Positions 1-7,415 of a stretch of 29,776 bases of DNA are shown piece after piece (positions within the stretch are counted from its first letter, which is position 1; every line of letters begins with the position of its first letter). The notes below the pieces were generated by a model, which was given only the letters and a program-made list of their open reading frames with translations, made no database searches and had not been told where the DNA came from. The translations under genes were made by a program, and so were the position numbers. This stretch comes from SIG440 sp045648205 (GTDB lineage: Bacteria; Bacillota; Clostridia; Monoglobales; Monoglobaceae): positions 1 through 29,776 of the forward strand of contig JAZRNM010000043.1 of the NCBI GenBank assembly GCA_045648205.1, in the 5' to 3' direction.

Positions 1-342
1 GTCGCCGATAATACCGGTGCTAAGGAGCTTATGTGCATCCGTGTACTCGGTGGTACTGGCAGAAAGTATGCCAATATCGGTGATGTTATAGTTGCTTCTG
101 TTAAGAAGGCAACACCCGGTGGTGCTGTTAAAAAAGGCGATGTTGTTAAAGCGGTTATCGTACGCAGTGTTCAGGGACTCAAGAGAGCTGACGGCTCAAA
201 AATCAAGTTCGATGAAAACGCAGCAGTTATCATCAAGGACGACAAGACTCCCAGAGGAACTCGTATTTTTGGCCCAATCGCCAGAGAACTTCGTGAAAAG
301 GACTATATGAAAATTTTGTCACTTGCTCCAGAAGTTCTGTAA
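1..342 (+). CDS. rplN: 50S ribosomal protein L14 (5' end outside window)
   Basis: L14 of the large subunit, which binds 23S rRNA near the subunit interface and contacts L19. The frame is open from base 1 and reads VADNTGAKELMCIRVLGG, the conserved L14 start region, so about nine N-terminal residues lie before the window. The rest is intact: a basic KKGDVVKAVIVR segment, then the C-terminal PRGTRIFGPIARELRE block. It ends in TAA at 340-342. The first ATG inside the window (31) is an internal Met, not the start. It is followed by a 117-nt spacer before rplX. Identification is certain from sequence and from the spc-operon order. Confidence 0.97.
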   Translation, partial: VADNTGAKELMCIRVLGGTGRKYANIGDVIVASVKKATPGGAVKKGDVVKAVIVRSVQGLKRADGSKIKFDENAAVIIKDDKTPRGTRIFGPIARELREKDYMKILSLAPEVL

Positions 343-459
343 TAAAATTCTAAAACAGTGGAGGCTTTTGCTTCTTTGGTGGAACACCCGAAGGGGCGGA
401 AGAATTCCGAATGATTTTAAAATTGTAATTCCTGAGTAATTGCGAAAGGAGGAAAAATC

Positions 460-786
460 ATGAGTTTGAAAATGCATGTTAAGACCGGAGACAAGGTTGT
501 TGTGTTGTCTGGTAAGGATAAGGGTAAAAAAGGCAAGGTTCTTGCAGTTAACCCCGCAAAGCGCACAGTTATTGTTGAAGGTGTTTCAGTTGCAACAAAG
601 CACAAAAAGCCCCGCAGAATGGGTGAGGCTGGCGGTATCATCAGTCAGGAAACTCCCATTTATGCAAGCAAGGTAATGAACATTTGCGGCAAATGTGGCG
701 CACCCACAAGAGTTGGAAGAAAGGTTCTGGAGGACGGAACACATGTTCGTTACTGCAAAAAGTGCGGAGAAACATTTGGTGAATAA
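460..786 (+). CDS. rplX: 50S ribosomal protein L24
   Basis: L24, an early 23S rRNA-binding protein that helps start 50S assembly. The N-terminal part holds the KOW motif (KTGDKVVVLSGKDKGKKGKV, residues about 7-26), and the C-terminal half carries two CxxC pairs (CGKCG and CKKCG), so this is the zinc-ribbon (C+) form of L24. The 108-residue length is normal. The start is an ATG at 460 preceded by AAAGGAGG at 446-453, the best Shine-Dalgarno in the area. It sits between rplN and rplE, 28 nt before the latter, as in the standard spc operon. Confidence 0.97.
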   Translation: MSLKMHVKTGDKVVVLSGKDKGKKGKVLAVNPAKRTVIVEGVSVATKHKKPRRMGEAGGIISQETPIYASKVMNICGKCGAPTRVGRKVLEDGTHVRYCKKCGETFGE

Positions 787-814
787 TATTCATTGAAGAA
801 AGGAGGAAGCAAGA

Positions 815-1351
815 ATGAGACTTGAAGAACGCTATACAAAAGAAATTAAAGACGCTTTGATGAAGAAATTCGAATATAAAAGCGTTATGCAGATTCCCAA
901 GCTTGACAAAGTTGTTATCAACATCGGCGTGGGCGAAGCAAAAGAAAATTCAAAAGCTATTGATTATGCTATGAACGACCTTGCTTTGATTACAGGTCAG
1001 AAGCCCGTTATCACAAAGGCAAGAAAGTCTGTGGCTTCATTTAAAGTCAGAGAAGGAATGAACATCGGTTGTAAGGTTACTTTGAGAGGTGCAAAGATGT
1101 ATGAATTTGTTGACAGACTGTTCAACGCAGCACTTCCCCGTGTTCGTGACTTCAGAGGTATCAACGCCAATGCCTTTGACGGCAGAGGAAACTATTCACT
1201 GGGTATTAAGGAACAGCTTATTTTCCCGGAAATAGACTATGATAAGATTGATAAAATCCGTGGTATGGATATCATTTTTGTTACAACAGCAAACACAGAT
1301 GAGGAAGCTCGTGAGCTTCTGACACTTATGGGTGCTCCATTTGCAAAATAG
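815..1351 (+). CDS. rplE: 50S ribosomal protein L5
   Basis: L5 binds 5S rRNA in the central protuberance and touches the P-site tRNA. The 178-residue protein starts MRLEERYTKEIKDALMKKF, contains the conserved KLDKVVINIGVGEA stretch (about residues 29-42) and the GQKPVITKARKSVASFKVREG segment, and ends with a typical ELLTLMGAPF tail. Length matches the family (about 179). AAAGGAGG lies about 8 nt before the ATG. It is co-directional with rplX and rpsZ. Nothing unusual is seen. Confidence 0.97.
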   Translation: MRLEERYTKEIKDALMKKFEYKSVMQIPKLDKVVINIGVGEAKENSKAIDYAMNDLALITGQKPVITKARKSVASFKVREGMNIGCKVTLRGAKMYEFVDRLFNAALPRVRDFRGINANAFDGRGNYSLGIKEQLIFPEIDYDKIDKIRGMDIIFVTTANTDEEARELLTLMGAPFAK

Positions 1352-1414
1352 TGTGAGCCGCGTGTAAACAGAATTGTCCATTGAACATTTCAGAAATGGA
1401 GGAGATTAAAGCTT

Positions 1415-1600
1415 ATGGCAAAGAAGGCTATGGTTTTAAAACAGCAGAAAGAACAGAAGTATTCTACCCGTGAATACAACAGATGCAAAATCTGCGGCAG
1501 ACCTCATGCTTACCTTCGTAAGTTTGGTATCTGCAGAATCTGCTTCCGTGAATTGGCTTACAAAGGTCAAATCCCTGGAGTTAAGAAAGCTTCCTGGTAA
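1415..1600 (+). CDS. rpsZ: 30S ribosomal protein S14, zinc-binding short form
   Basis: S14 of the small-subunit head, bound to the 3' domain of 16S rRNA. At 61 residues this is the short type Z form: CxxC pairs at RCKICGRPH and ICRICF (about residues 23-26 and 39-42) form the zinc knuckle, and the C-terminus GQIPGVKKASW is diagnostic. GGAGGAG lies about 10 nt before the ATG. The long, zinc-free S14 form is absent from this position. A 117-nt spacer with a hairpin separates it from rpsH. Confidence 0.97.
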   Translation: MAKKAMVLKQQKEQKYSTREYNRCKICGRPHAYLRKFGICRICFRELAYKGQIPGVKKASW

Positions 1601-1643
1601 GATACAGATTGTTCTTTTTGAGAATCAAAAAATTCAAGTAGGA

Positions 1644-1689
1644 GAGTCAAGTGGTTAATTGAATTGGATACGGATAACCAAACTGACTC
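1644..1689 (+). other. RNA hairpin in the rpsZ-rpsH spacer
   Basis: GAGTCA (1644-1649) pairs with TGACTC (1684-1689), and GGTTA (1653-1657) pairs with TAACC (1675-1679). The two helices are separated by a small internal loop, with a 17-nt apical loop. There is no T-run, so it is not an intrinsic terminator. It lies just upstream of the S8 gene and could be a translational control or RNA-processing element; function is inferred only. Confidence 0.45.
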
Positions 1690-1717
1690 ACAAAATCCGA
1701 TAAAAAGGAGGATAAAT

Positions 1718-2116
1718 ATGCACATCACAGATCCAATAGCAGATATGCTTACAAGAATCAGAAACGCAAACAACCAGAGACATGCGACAGTTGACATTCC
1801 TGCATCAAACATGAAGAAGGCAATCGCTCAGATTTTGCTTGATGAAGGTTATGTGAAGAATGTTGAGTATATTGAAGACGGCACTCAGGGCGTAATTCGC
1901 GTTACACTCAAGTATGCTGAAAACAAGCAGAAGGTTTTGACAGGTCTCAAGAGAGTTTCAAAGCCCGGTCTCAGAATATACGCAGCAAAGGAAGAACTGC
2001 CCCAGGTTCTCAAGGGTTTGGGTATCGCAATTATTTCTACATCTAAAGGAATAATGACAGATAAAGAAGCTCGTCGCCAGAATGTCGGCGGTGAAGTTCT
2101 CGCATTTATTTGGTAA
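1718..2116 (+). CDS. rpsH: 30S ribosomal protein S8
   Basis: S8 binds the central domain of 16S rRNA and in E. coli represses the spc operon by binding its own mRNA. The start is set at the ATG at 1718 (MHITDPIADMLTRIRN) because this is the conserved S8 N-terminus and AAAAGGAGG lies 5-6 nt upstream; an in-frame upstream start at 1664 would add 18 non-homologous residues. This gives 132 residues, the usual length. The C-terminus (STSKGIMTDKEARRQNVGGEVLAFIW) is the conserved RNA-binding end. The stop is only 17 nt before the rplF start. Confidence 0.97.
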   Translation: MHITDPIADMLTRIRNANNQRHATVDIPASNMKKAIAQILLDEGYVKNVEYIEDGTQGVIRVTLKYAENKQKVLTGLKRVSKPGLRIYAAKEELPQVLKGLGIAIISTSKGIMTDKEARRQNVGGEVLAFIW

Positions 2117-2133
2117 GAAAGGAAGCATATCAA

Positions 2134-2682
2134 ATGTCTCGTATAGGAAAGATGCCTATCGCAATACCCCAGGGTGTTGAAGTTAAGATAGGTGAAAACA
2201 ATGAAATTACAGTTAAGGGCGCAAAGGGCACACTTGTTCAGACAATGTCAGCTGACATGATCATCAAGAAAGACGGCGACACAATCGTTGTTGAACGTCC
2301 TTCTGATGTTAAGGAACACAGAGCACTTCACGGTCTTACACGTACTCTTATTGCTAACATGGTTACAGGTGTAAGCGAAGGCTACACAAAGAATCTTGAA
2401 ATCAACGGTGTTGGTTACAGAGCAGCAAAGCAGGGCAACAAACTGGTTATGAACCTTGGTTATTCACATCAGGTTGAAATGGAAGAAATTGATGGCATTA
2501 AAATCGATGTTCCTCAGCCTAACCAGATTATAATTTCAGGTTATGACAAGCAGAAGGTTGGTCAGTTCGCGGCTCAGGTAAGAGAAAAGAGACCGCCTGA
2601 ACCTTACAAGGGTAAAGGTATTAAGTACGTTGATGAGGTTATCAGAAGAAAAGAAGGTAAGACAGGCGCTAAGAAGAAATAA
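2134..2682 (+). CDS. rplF: 50S ribosomal protein L6
   Basis: L6 lies near the sarcin-ricin loop and the factor-binding site. The start at 2134 gives MSRIGKMPIAIPQGV, the conserved L6 N-terminus, with GAAAGGAAG about 8 nt upstream; the longer frame from 2110 overlaps rpsH and adds non-homologous residues. The 182-residue protein has the two L6 repeats and the signature GYTKNLEINGVGYRA (about residues 85-100) and PPEPYKGKGIKYVDEVIRRKEGK near the end. A 93-nt spacer with a small GATTTA/TAAATC hairpin (2740-2755) precedes the rplR ribosome-binding site. Confidence 0.97.
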   Translation: MSRIGKMPIAIPQGVEVKIGENNEITVKGAKGTLVQTMSADMIIKKDGDTIVVERPSDVKEHRALHGLTRTLIANMVTGVSEGYTKNLEINGVGYRAAKQGNKLVMNLGYSHQVEMEEIDGIKIDVPQPNQIIISGYDKQKVGQFAAQVREKRPPEPYKGKGIKYVDEVIRRKEGKTGAKKK

Positions 2683-2775
2683 TGATTTCTTTGTTGTGGT
2701 GCTGTGGCTTGACTTTAAGATGATAGCTCACCCTAAGTAGATTTAACACTAAATCGCAAGGAGGTGCAATTTAAA

Positions 2776-3138
2776 ATGATTAAAAGAAAGAATAGCGAAG
2801 AAGCAAGACGTGCAAGACACGCAAGAGTTCGCAAAAAGATTTCAGGTACTGCTGAGACTCCCAGACTTTGTGTTTACAGAAGTCTCAAGAATATATATGC
2901 GCAAATCATTGATGATACTACCGGCAAGACTTTGGTTGCTGCTTCAACTCTTGATGCAGACCTCAAGGCTAACTACGGTGGCAACAAGGATGCAGCAAAG
3001 GCTGTTGGTTTGTCAATTGCCAAAAAGGCTGCTGATGCAAACATCAAGACTGTTGTTTTTGACAGAGGCGGATATGTTTTCCACGGCAGAGTTGCAGAGG
3101 TTGCAGCAGGTGCTCGTGAAGGCGGTTTGGAATTCTAA
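2776..3138 (+). CDS. rplR: 50S ribosomal protein L18
   Basis: L18 binds 5S rRNA with L5 and L25 in the central protuberance. The start is the ATG at 2776 (MIKRKNSEEARRARHARVRKK) preceded by AAGGAGGTG at 2758-2766; the ATG-like start at 2764 lies inside that Shine-Dalgarno and is rejected. The protein is 120 residues, exactly typical, with a basic N-terminal tail and the conserved end FDRGGYVFHGRVAEVAAGAREGGL. A short perfect hairpin begins on the stop codon (3137-3157). Confidence 0.97.
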   Translation: MIKRKNSEEARRARHARVRKKISGTAETPRLCVYRSLKNIYAQIIDDTTGKTLVAASTLDADLKANYGGNKDAAKAVGLSIAKKAADANIKTVVFDRGGYVFHGRVAEVAAGAREGGLEF

Positions 3139-3157
3139 TATTGCAAAAGGCAATATT
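3137..3157 (+). other. Perfect hairpin overlapping the rplR stop
   Basis: AATATTGC and GCAATATT form an 8-bp stem with a 5-nt loop; the 5' arm starts inside the TAA stop of rplR. A third GCAATAT copy follows at 3166-3172. There is no uridine run, so a terminator is unlikely. It may stabilise the mRNA end or be a processing site in the operon. Confidence 0.4.
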
Positions 3158-3207
3158 ATTTCGAAGCAATATAGTTAAAGTCATTTTTTGAAAGAGGTGA
3201 AAAAACA

Positions 3208-3738
3208 ATGGCAGAAAGAGTAGAGATAACTAAAAAGCAGGAGCGTATTGCAGCAGATACGCTTGACATAAAGGAAAAAGTAGTTTCTCTTAATCGTGTA
3301 TCAAAGACTGTTAAGGGTGGTAGAACAAGCAGATTCAGCGCTCTTGTAGTTGTTGGTGACGAAAACGGTCATGTTGGTTACGGTATGGGTAAGGCTGCAG
3401 AAATCCCGGACGCAATTCGCAAGGGTATTGATGAAGCTAAGAAAAATATGATTACTGTTCCTATGGTAAACACTACAATCCCTCACGAAATTATTGGTGA
3501 GTTTGGTGCAGGCAGAGTTCTTCTCAAGCCCGCTGCAGAAGGTACCGGTGTTATTGCCGGCGGTCCCGCTCGTGCGGTTTTGGAACTTGCAGGCATCAGA
3601 GATATAAGAACAAAGTGTCTCAGAAGCAACAATCCCAAGAACGTTGTTTCAGCAACAGTTCAGGCCTTGGCAGCACTCAAGAGTGTTGAAGAGGTGGCTA
3701 AGCTCAGAGGCAAGAAACCCGAAGAAATTTTGGGCTAA
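3208..3738 (+). CDS. rpsE: 30S ribosomal protein S5
   Basis: S5 sits at the mRNA entry channel with S3 and S4 and affects decoding accuracy. It is 176 residues. The double-stranded-RNA-binding-like N-terminal domain is seen as VVSLNRVSKTVKGGRTSRFSALVVVGDENG (about residues 27-56) followed by GYGMGKAAEIPDAIRKGIDEAKK. The C-terminal domain has GVIAGGPARAVLELAGIRDI and SNNPKNVVSATVQAL. The ATG at 3208 follows GAAAGAGGTG. It lies 37 nt before rpmD. No truncation or odd substitution is seen. Confidence 0.97.
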   Translation: MAERVEITKKQERIAADTLDIKEKVVSLNRVSKTVKGGRTSRFSALVVVGDENGHVGYGMGKAAEIPDAIRKGIDEAKKNMITVPMVNTTIPHEIIGEFGAGRVLLKPAAEGTGVIAGGPARAVLELAGIRDIRTKCLRSNNPKNVVSATVQALAALKSVEEVAKLRGKKPEEILG

Positions 3739-3775
3739 AGAAATTTACGACCAAGAGAGATAGGAGGTTTTTTCC

Positions 3776-3958
3776 TTGGCTAACAAATTGAAAGTAACAC
3801 TTGTAAAAAGCACAATTGGTTGCAAAAAGGACCAGATTGCCACAGTTGAAGCTCTGGGACTCAGAAAGCTTCATATGTGCGTTGAGAAACCTGACAATCC
3901 TCAGATTAGAGGTATGATTTTTAAAGTTTCTCATTTGGTTTCAGTTGAAGAGGCGTAA
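3776..3958 (+). CDS. rpmD: 50S ribosomal protein L30 (TTG start)
   Basis: L30, a small 23S rRNA-binding protein. The 60-residue product MANKLKVTLVKSTIGCKKDQ has the typical L30 N-terminus, followed by the conserved LGLRKLHMCVEKPDNPQIRGMI segment. The start must be the TTG at 3776: no ATG exists in the appropriate place and TAGGAGG lies about 7 nt upstream. It sits between rpsE and rplO, as usual. Confidence 0.96.
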   Translation: MANKLKVTLVKSTIGCKKDQIATVEALGLRKLHMCVEKPDNPQIRGMIFKVSHLVSVEEA

Positions 3959-4011
3959 ACGAAATTCGTCTCAATTACTTGATTTTATAAAATAAAGAGG
4001 AGGTGTACTCA

Positions 4012-4449
4012 ATGAAACTTCATGAATTATCTCCGAGCGCAGGCTCAAAAACAGATAGATTCAGAGTAGGTAGAGGTCACGGAAGCGGTAACGGAAAAAC
4101 AGCAGGCAAAGGTCACAAAGGACAGAATGCCCGCAGTGGCGGCGGTGTTCGCCCCGGCTTCGAAGGTGGTCAGATGCCTATTTACAGAAGACTTCCCAAA
4201 CGCGGTTTCACAAACATTTTCGCAAAAGAATATGTTTCTGTTAACGTTGAAGTTCTTAACAAGCTTGACTGTAATGAAGTTACAGCTGAGGTTTTGAAGG
4301 AGAATGGCATCATTTCAAAGATTTGTGATGGTGTTGTTATCTTAGGCCGCGGTGAAGTTAACAAGGCTTTCACTGTTAAGGCGAAAAGATTCAGTAAAAC
4401 AGCAGAAGAAAAGATTATCGCTGCCGGCGGAAAGGTTGAGGTGGTATAA
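4012..4449 (+). CDS. rplO: 50S ribosomal protein L15
   Basis: L15, a late-assembly 50S protein whose long glycine- and arginine-rich N-terminal extension threads into 23S rRNA. The start at 4012 gives MKLHELSPSAGSKTDRFRVGRG; the GTG at 4003 is within the AGGAGGTG Shine-Dalgarno. Visible features are GRGHGSGNGKTAGKGHKGQNAR (about residues 20-41) and PGFEGGQMPIYRRLPKRGF. The protein is 145 residues. The TAA stop (4447-4449) is immediately followed by the secY ATG, so translation of secY is probably coupled. Confidence 0.97.
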   Translation: MKLHELSPSAGSKTDRFRVGRGHGSGNGKTAGKGHKGQNARSGGGVRPGFEGGQMPIYRRLPKRGFTNIFAKEYVSVNVEVLNKLDCNEVTAEVLKENGIISKICDGVVILGRGEVNKAFTVKAKRFSKTAEEKIIAAGGKVEVV

Positions 4450-5733
4450 ATGTTTGAAACAATTAGGAATGCATGGATGGTTGCAGACCTGAGAAAGAAA
4501 CTTTTTTACACACTTGGTATGCTTATAATTTTCCGTCTCGGTTCTGTTATTCCGGTTCCGCTGCTTGACCCGGCACAGCTTCAGGGTATGTTTGAAAGCA
4601 CAAACAATTCATTGTTTGGATTCATCAACCTGGTTTCGGGTGGCGCGTTCCAGAACACGACCATTTTTGCGATGAGTATCACGCCGTATATTAACGCGTC
4701 AATCATTATGCAACTTTTGTGTGTGGCTATTCCCGCACTGGAAAGATTGCAGAAGGAAGGCGAAGACGGCAGAAAGAAAATTGCACAACTTCAGAGAGCG
4801 GCTACAATCATTCTTGCACTCATTCAGGCTACAGGACTTTACTTCCTGCTCAAGAGCTACAATGCAGTTACAATGACAGGCTTCTGGCCCGCTGTTGTAA
4901 TCGTTATAACACTTTCAGCAGGTACAGCATTCCTTATGTGGCTGGGTGAACAAATCACCGAAAAGGGCGTTGGTAATGGTATTTCACTTATTATCTTTGC
5001 CGGTATCGTTTCAGGTGGTCCCGCATTGGTGACTTCGCTCTATCAGTACATGATGAATGGTACTGCAGGCGCAATCGGAACAATTATTTTGTTGGTTGTT
5101 TCAATCGCTGTTGTTTGTTTCGTTGTTGCAATGCACGAGGCAGAAAGAAGAATTTCTGTGCAGTATGCAAAGAGAGTTGTTGGCCGTAAAATGTATGGTG
5201 GTCAGAGTACTCATATCCCGATTAAGGTTGCATCAGCAGGTGTTATGCCTATCATCTTTGCTATGTCAATCATATCCTTCCCCGGAACAATCGCATCATT
5301 CTGCGGTGTTAAGGCAGGAGACCCGGGATTCTGGGGCAAATTCCTTTCGGTTTTGTCACCTGACCATTGGTTCTATGCAATTCTTTACTTCATACTCATT
5401 ATCTTCATCACATATTTCTACACAGCTATTCAGTTCAATCCGATTGAAATGGCTAACAATATGAAGAAGAACGGTGGATTTATTCCGGGTATTCGTCCCG
5501 GCCGTCCTACATCAGATTTCATAAGCCGTGTGCTCTCCAAGGTTACACTTGCGGGCGCAATCTTCCTGGGCTTGGTTGCTGTTTTCCCGATTCTTGTGAA
5601 TCTGGGACTCAACATCAACAACTTTGCAATTGGTGGAACTTCCATCATCATCGTGGTTGGTGTTGCACTTGAAACAGTGAACCAGCTCGAATCTCAGATG
5701 CTTATGAGACATTACAAAGGATTTTTGGAATAA
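4450..5733 (+). CDS. secY: Preprotein translocase channel subunit SecY
   Basis: SecY is the protein-conducting pore of the Sec translocon in the cytoplasmic membrane, working with SecE/SecG and SecA. The 427-residue protein shows about ten hydrophobic segments, the plug-region text PVPLLDPAQLQGMFESTNNSLFGFINLVSGGAF (described here in part), the conserved MSITPYINASIIMQLL segment, GNGISLIIFAGI, and the cytosolic loop RRISVQYAKRVVGRKMYGG used for SecA and ribosome contact. The C-terminus ends MLMRHYKGFLE. The start codon abuts the rplO stop; its Shine-Dalgarno-like GGTTGAGG lies within the end of rplO. Confidence 0.97.
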   Translation: MFETIRNAWMVADLRKKLFYTLGMLIIFRLGSVIPVPLLDPAQLQGMFESTNNSLFGFINLVSGGAFQNTTIFAMSITPYINASIIMQLLCVAIPALERLQKEGEDGRKKIAQLQRAATIILALIQATGLYFLLKSYNAVTMTGFWPAVVIVITLSAGTAFLMWLGEQITEKGVGNGISLIIFAGIVSGGPALVTSLYQYMMNGTAGAIGTIILLVVSIAVVCFVVAMHEAERRISVQYAKRVVGRKMYGGQSTHIPIKVASAGVMPIIFAMSIISFPGTIASFCGVKAGDPGFWGKFLSVLSPDHWFYAILYFILIIFITYFYTAIQFNPIEMANNMKKNGGFIPGIRPGRPTSDFISRVLSKVTLAGAIFLGLVAVFPILVNLGLNINNFAIGGTSIIIVVGVALETVNQLESQMLMRHYKGFLE

Positions 5734-5745
5734 TAAGGAGTGTAG

Positions 5746-5810
5746 ACTCCAGACTCTGTGGGGGATGCTTTGGCGCATATGCGTTCAAAGCAGCCCCTTG
5801 TGGAGTTTTT
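5746..5810 (+). terminator. Long hairpin with T5 after secY (terminator or attenuator)
   Basis: ACTCC (5746-5750) pairs with GGAGT (5802-5806), GGGG (5761-5764) with CCCC (5794-5797), and TGCTTTG (5766-5772) with CAAAGCA (5786-5792). The apex is the perfect palindrome CGCATATGCG (5774-5783). Five T residues follow (5806-5810). The stem is long and interrupted and the T-run is short, so it may end only part of the transcripts or serve as a processing site before adk. Confidence 0.55.
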
Positions 5811-5885
5811 AGTCGTAGTCGTAGAAAACGTGGCATTAGTGTTGGCGGCTTCGGCAAAACGGTAAGATTATTTTTGCGAGAAATA

Positions 5886-5933
5886 TTGACAGCGGAGGAA
5901 AGACCTATAAATTTTCCGCTTTATGTGTATAAT
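5886..5933 (+). promoter_or_regulatory. Possible sigma-A promoter region for adk
   Basis: A perfect TTGACA at 5886-5891 is followed after 16 nt by TAAATT (5908-5913); a perfect TATAAT lies further on at 5928-5933 but has no good -35 at 17 nt. One or both could start adk-map-infA transcription downstream of the secY hairpin. The pairing of the boxes is uncertain. Confidence 0.4.
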
Positions 5934-5963
5934 ATGCTTTTAAGAAAGAAAGGCGGTTCTGAA

Positions 5964-6596
5964 ATGAAACTCATCATTTTGGCTGCACCGGGTGCAGGTA
6001 AAGGCACTCAGGCAGAGGCATTGAGTAAATATTATGATATCCCAACCATCTCCACAGGAGCAATTCTGAGAAAGAATATTGCTGATGGAACTGAGCTTGG
6101 TGAAATAGCTGCAAAGTACATCAATGATGGGAAGTTTGTTCCCGATGATGTAATGATTGATATTGTTGGAAAGAGATTGTCAGAAAAGGATTGTGAAAAA
6201 GGTTTTATTCTTGACGGTTTCCCCAGAACCCGCAAACAGGCAGAGGCTCTGAGCCAATCAGATATTGAGATAGAAAAGGTTCTTACCATTGAGGTCGATG
6301 ATGAAACCATAATCGAAAGGCTTTCGGGAAGAATTGAATGCAAGCATTGCGGAAGCACATATCACATTGAACACAAAAAACCTGAAGTTGATGGTATTTG
6401 CGACAAATGTGGCGGACCTCTGACAGCAAGAAAAGACGATAAACCTGAGATTATCAAGAGTCGTCTTGAAACCTATTATGAGCAAACTGCTCCACTTAAA
6501 GAATATTATGAGGAGCAAGGGTTACTCACAACAGTTATAGGCCAGGATGAAATTGCTGAAACAACTGCGGCTGTTCTTGAGGCTCTTGAGGGTTAA
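5964..6596 (+). CDS. adk: Adenylate kinase, zinc-lid type
   Basis: Adenylate kinase interconverts ATP + AMP and 2 ADP in the cytosol. The start at 5964 (MKLIILAAPGAGKGTQAEAL) is chosen because AAAGGCGG lies about 8 nt upstream and the protein then has 210 residues; the longer frame from 5874 runs through the promoter region. Visible parts are the P-loop (residues 7-15), the AMP-binding TISTGAILR (28-36) and DGFPRTRKQAE (84-94), and the LID with C126, C129, C146 and C149, the four-cysteine zinc site of Gram-positive enzymes. Oddity: the first P-loop glycine is Ala (A7). It is 19 nt before map, probably co-transcribed. Confidence 0.96.
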   Translation: MKLIILAAPGAGKGTQAEALSKYYDIPTISTGAILRKNIADGTELGEIAAKYINDGKFVPDDVMIDIVGKRLSEKDCEKGFILDGFPRTRKQAEALSQSDIEIEKVLTIEVDDETIIERLSGRIECKHCGSTYHIEHKKPEVDGICDKCGGPLTARKDDKPEIIKSRLETYYEQTAPLKEYYEEQGLLTTVIGQDEIAETTAAVLEALEG

Positions 6597-6615
6597 GAAA
6601 ACCGGAGAAAATTAA

Positions 6616-7368
6616 ATGATAACCATTAAATCGAAAACTGAAATTGAATACATGAAGGCAGCAGGTCGGGTGACCTATGAAACATTGAAACTTCTGGAGG
6701 AATTAACAAAGCCGGGAGTTTCAACCCTTGAACTTGACAGGGCTGCCGAGAAATATATAAGAAGTCAGGGCTGCGTTCCATCCTTTAAGGGCTATGGCGG
6801 GTTCCCGGGCAGTATTTGTGCCAGCGTGAATGATGAGATTATTCACGGAATTCCCGACAAGAGAGTTTTGAAGGAAGGCGACATTGTCAGCTTTGATGTT
6901 GGAGCTTGCTATAAGGGCTATCACGGAGATGCTGCCCGCACCTATGGGGTGGGAAAAATCAGTGATGAGGCTCAAAGGCTCATTGACGTCACGAGAGAAA
7001 GCTTTTTTGCAGGGATTGAGTTTGCAAAAGACGGATACCGGATTTCGGATATATCTGCTGAAATACAGCGAGTTGTGGAAGAAAATGGTTACAGTGTCCT
7101 GAGAGAGTATTGTGGACATGGTCTGGGCAGACAACTCCACGAGGAGCCTGAAATTCCCAACTATGCAGAACCAAAACGCCGCGGTGTCAGAATAAGACCG
7201 GGAATGTGCCTTGCCATTGAACCCATGGTGAATCAGGGGGCAAAAGAAATTTATGTGGCAGACAATGACTGGACAGTTCTGACCGAAGACGGAAAGCTGG
7301 CTGCACATTATGAAAACAGTGTTCTCATTACAAACGGTGAGCCATACTTGCTGACTCTTTGTGAATAG
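6616..7368 (+). CDS. map: Methionine aminopeptidase, type I
   Basis: Type I methionine aminopeptidase removes the initiator Met from nascent proteins and works at the ribosome exit after deformylation. At 250 residues it is the short, catalytic-domain-only form. The five metal ligands of the pita-bread fold are recognisable: Asp in VSFDVGACY, Asp in YHGDAART, His in GHGLGRQLHE, Glu in AIEPMV and Glu in HYENSVLIT. The ATG at 6616 has GGAGAAA about 8 nt upstream. Its place after adk is the classic spc-operon arrangement. Confidence 0.96.
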   Translation: MITIKSKTEIEYMKAAGRVTYETLKLLEELTKPGVSTLELDRAAEKYIRSQGCVPSFKGYGGFPGSICASVNDEIIHGIPDKRVLKEGDIVSFDVGACYKGYHGDAARTYGVGKISDEAQRLIDVTRESFFAGIEFAKDGYRISDISAEIQRVVEENGYSVLREYCGHGLGRQLHEEPEIPNYAEPKRRGVRIRPGMCLAIEPMVNQGAKEIYVADNDWTVLTEDGKLAAHYENSVLITNGEPYLLTLCE

Positions 7369-7415
7369 GGAGTATATGTTTCGTGTCACAGTTGTGGCAG
7401 AATGGAGATTACTAT

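Noticed and set aside
343..459. Possible RNA element in the 117-nt rplN-rplX spacer (GAGGC/GCTTC hairpin and an ATTTTAAAAT palindrome)
   Set aside because: The helices are short and do not form one convincing fold, so nothing beyond a spacer with the rplX ribosome-binding site is claimed.
6721..7389. 222-codon minus-strand frame opposite map
   Set aside because: It is the mirror of a well-identified gene; Cys/Ser/Phe-rich with no ribosome-binding site.
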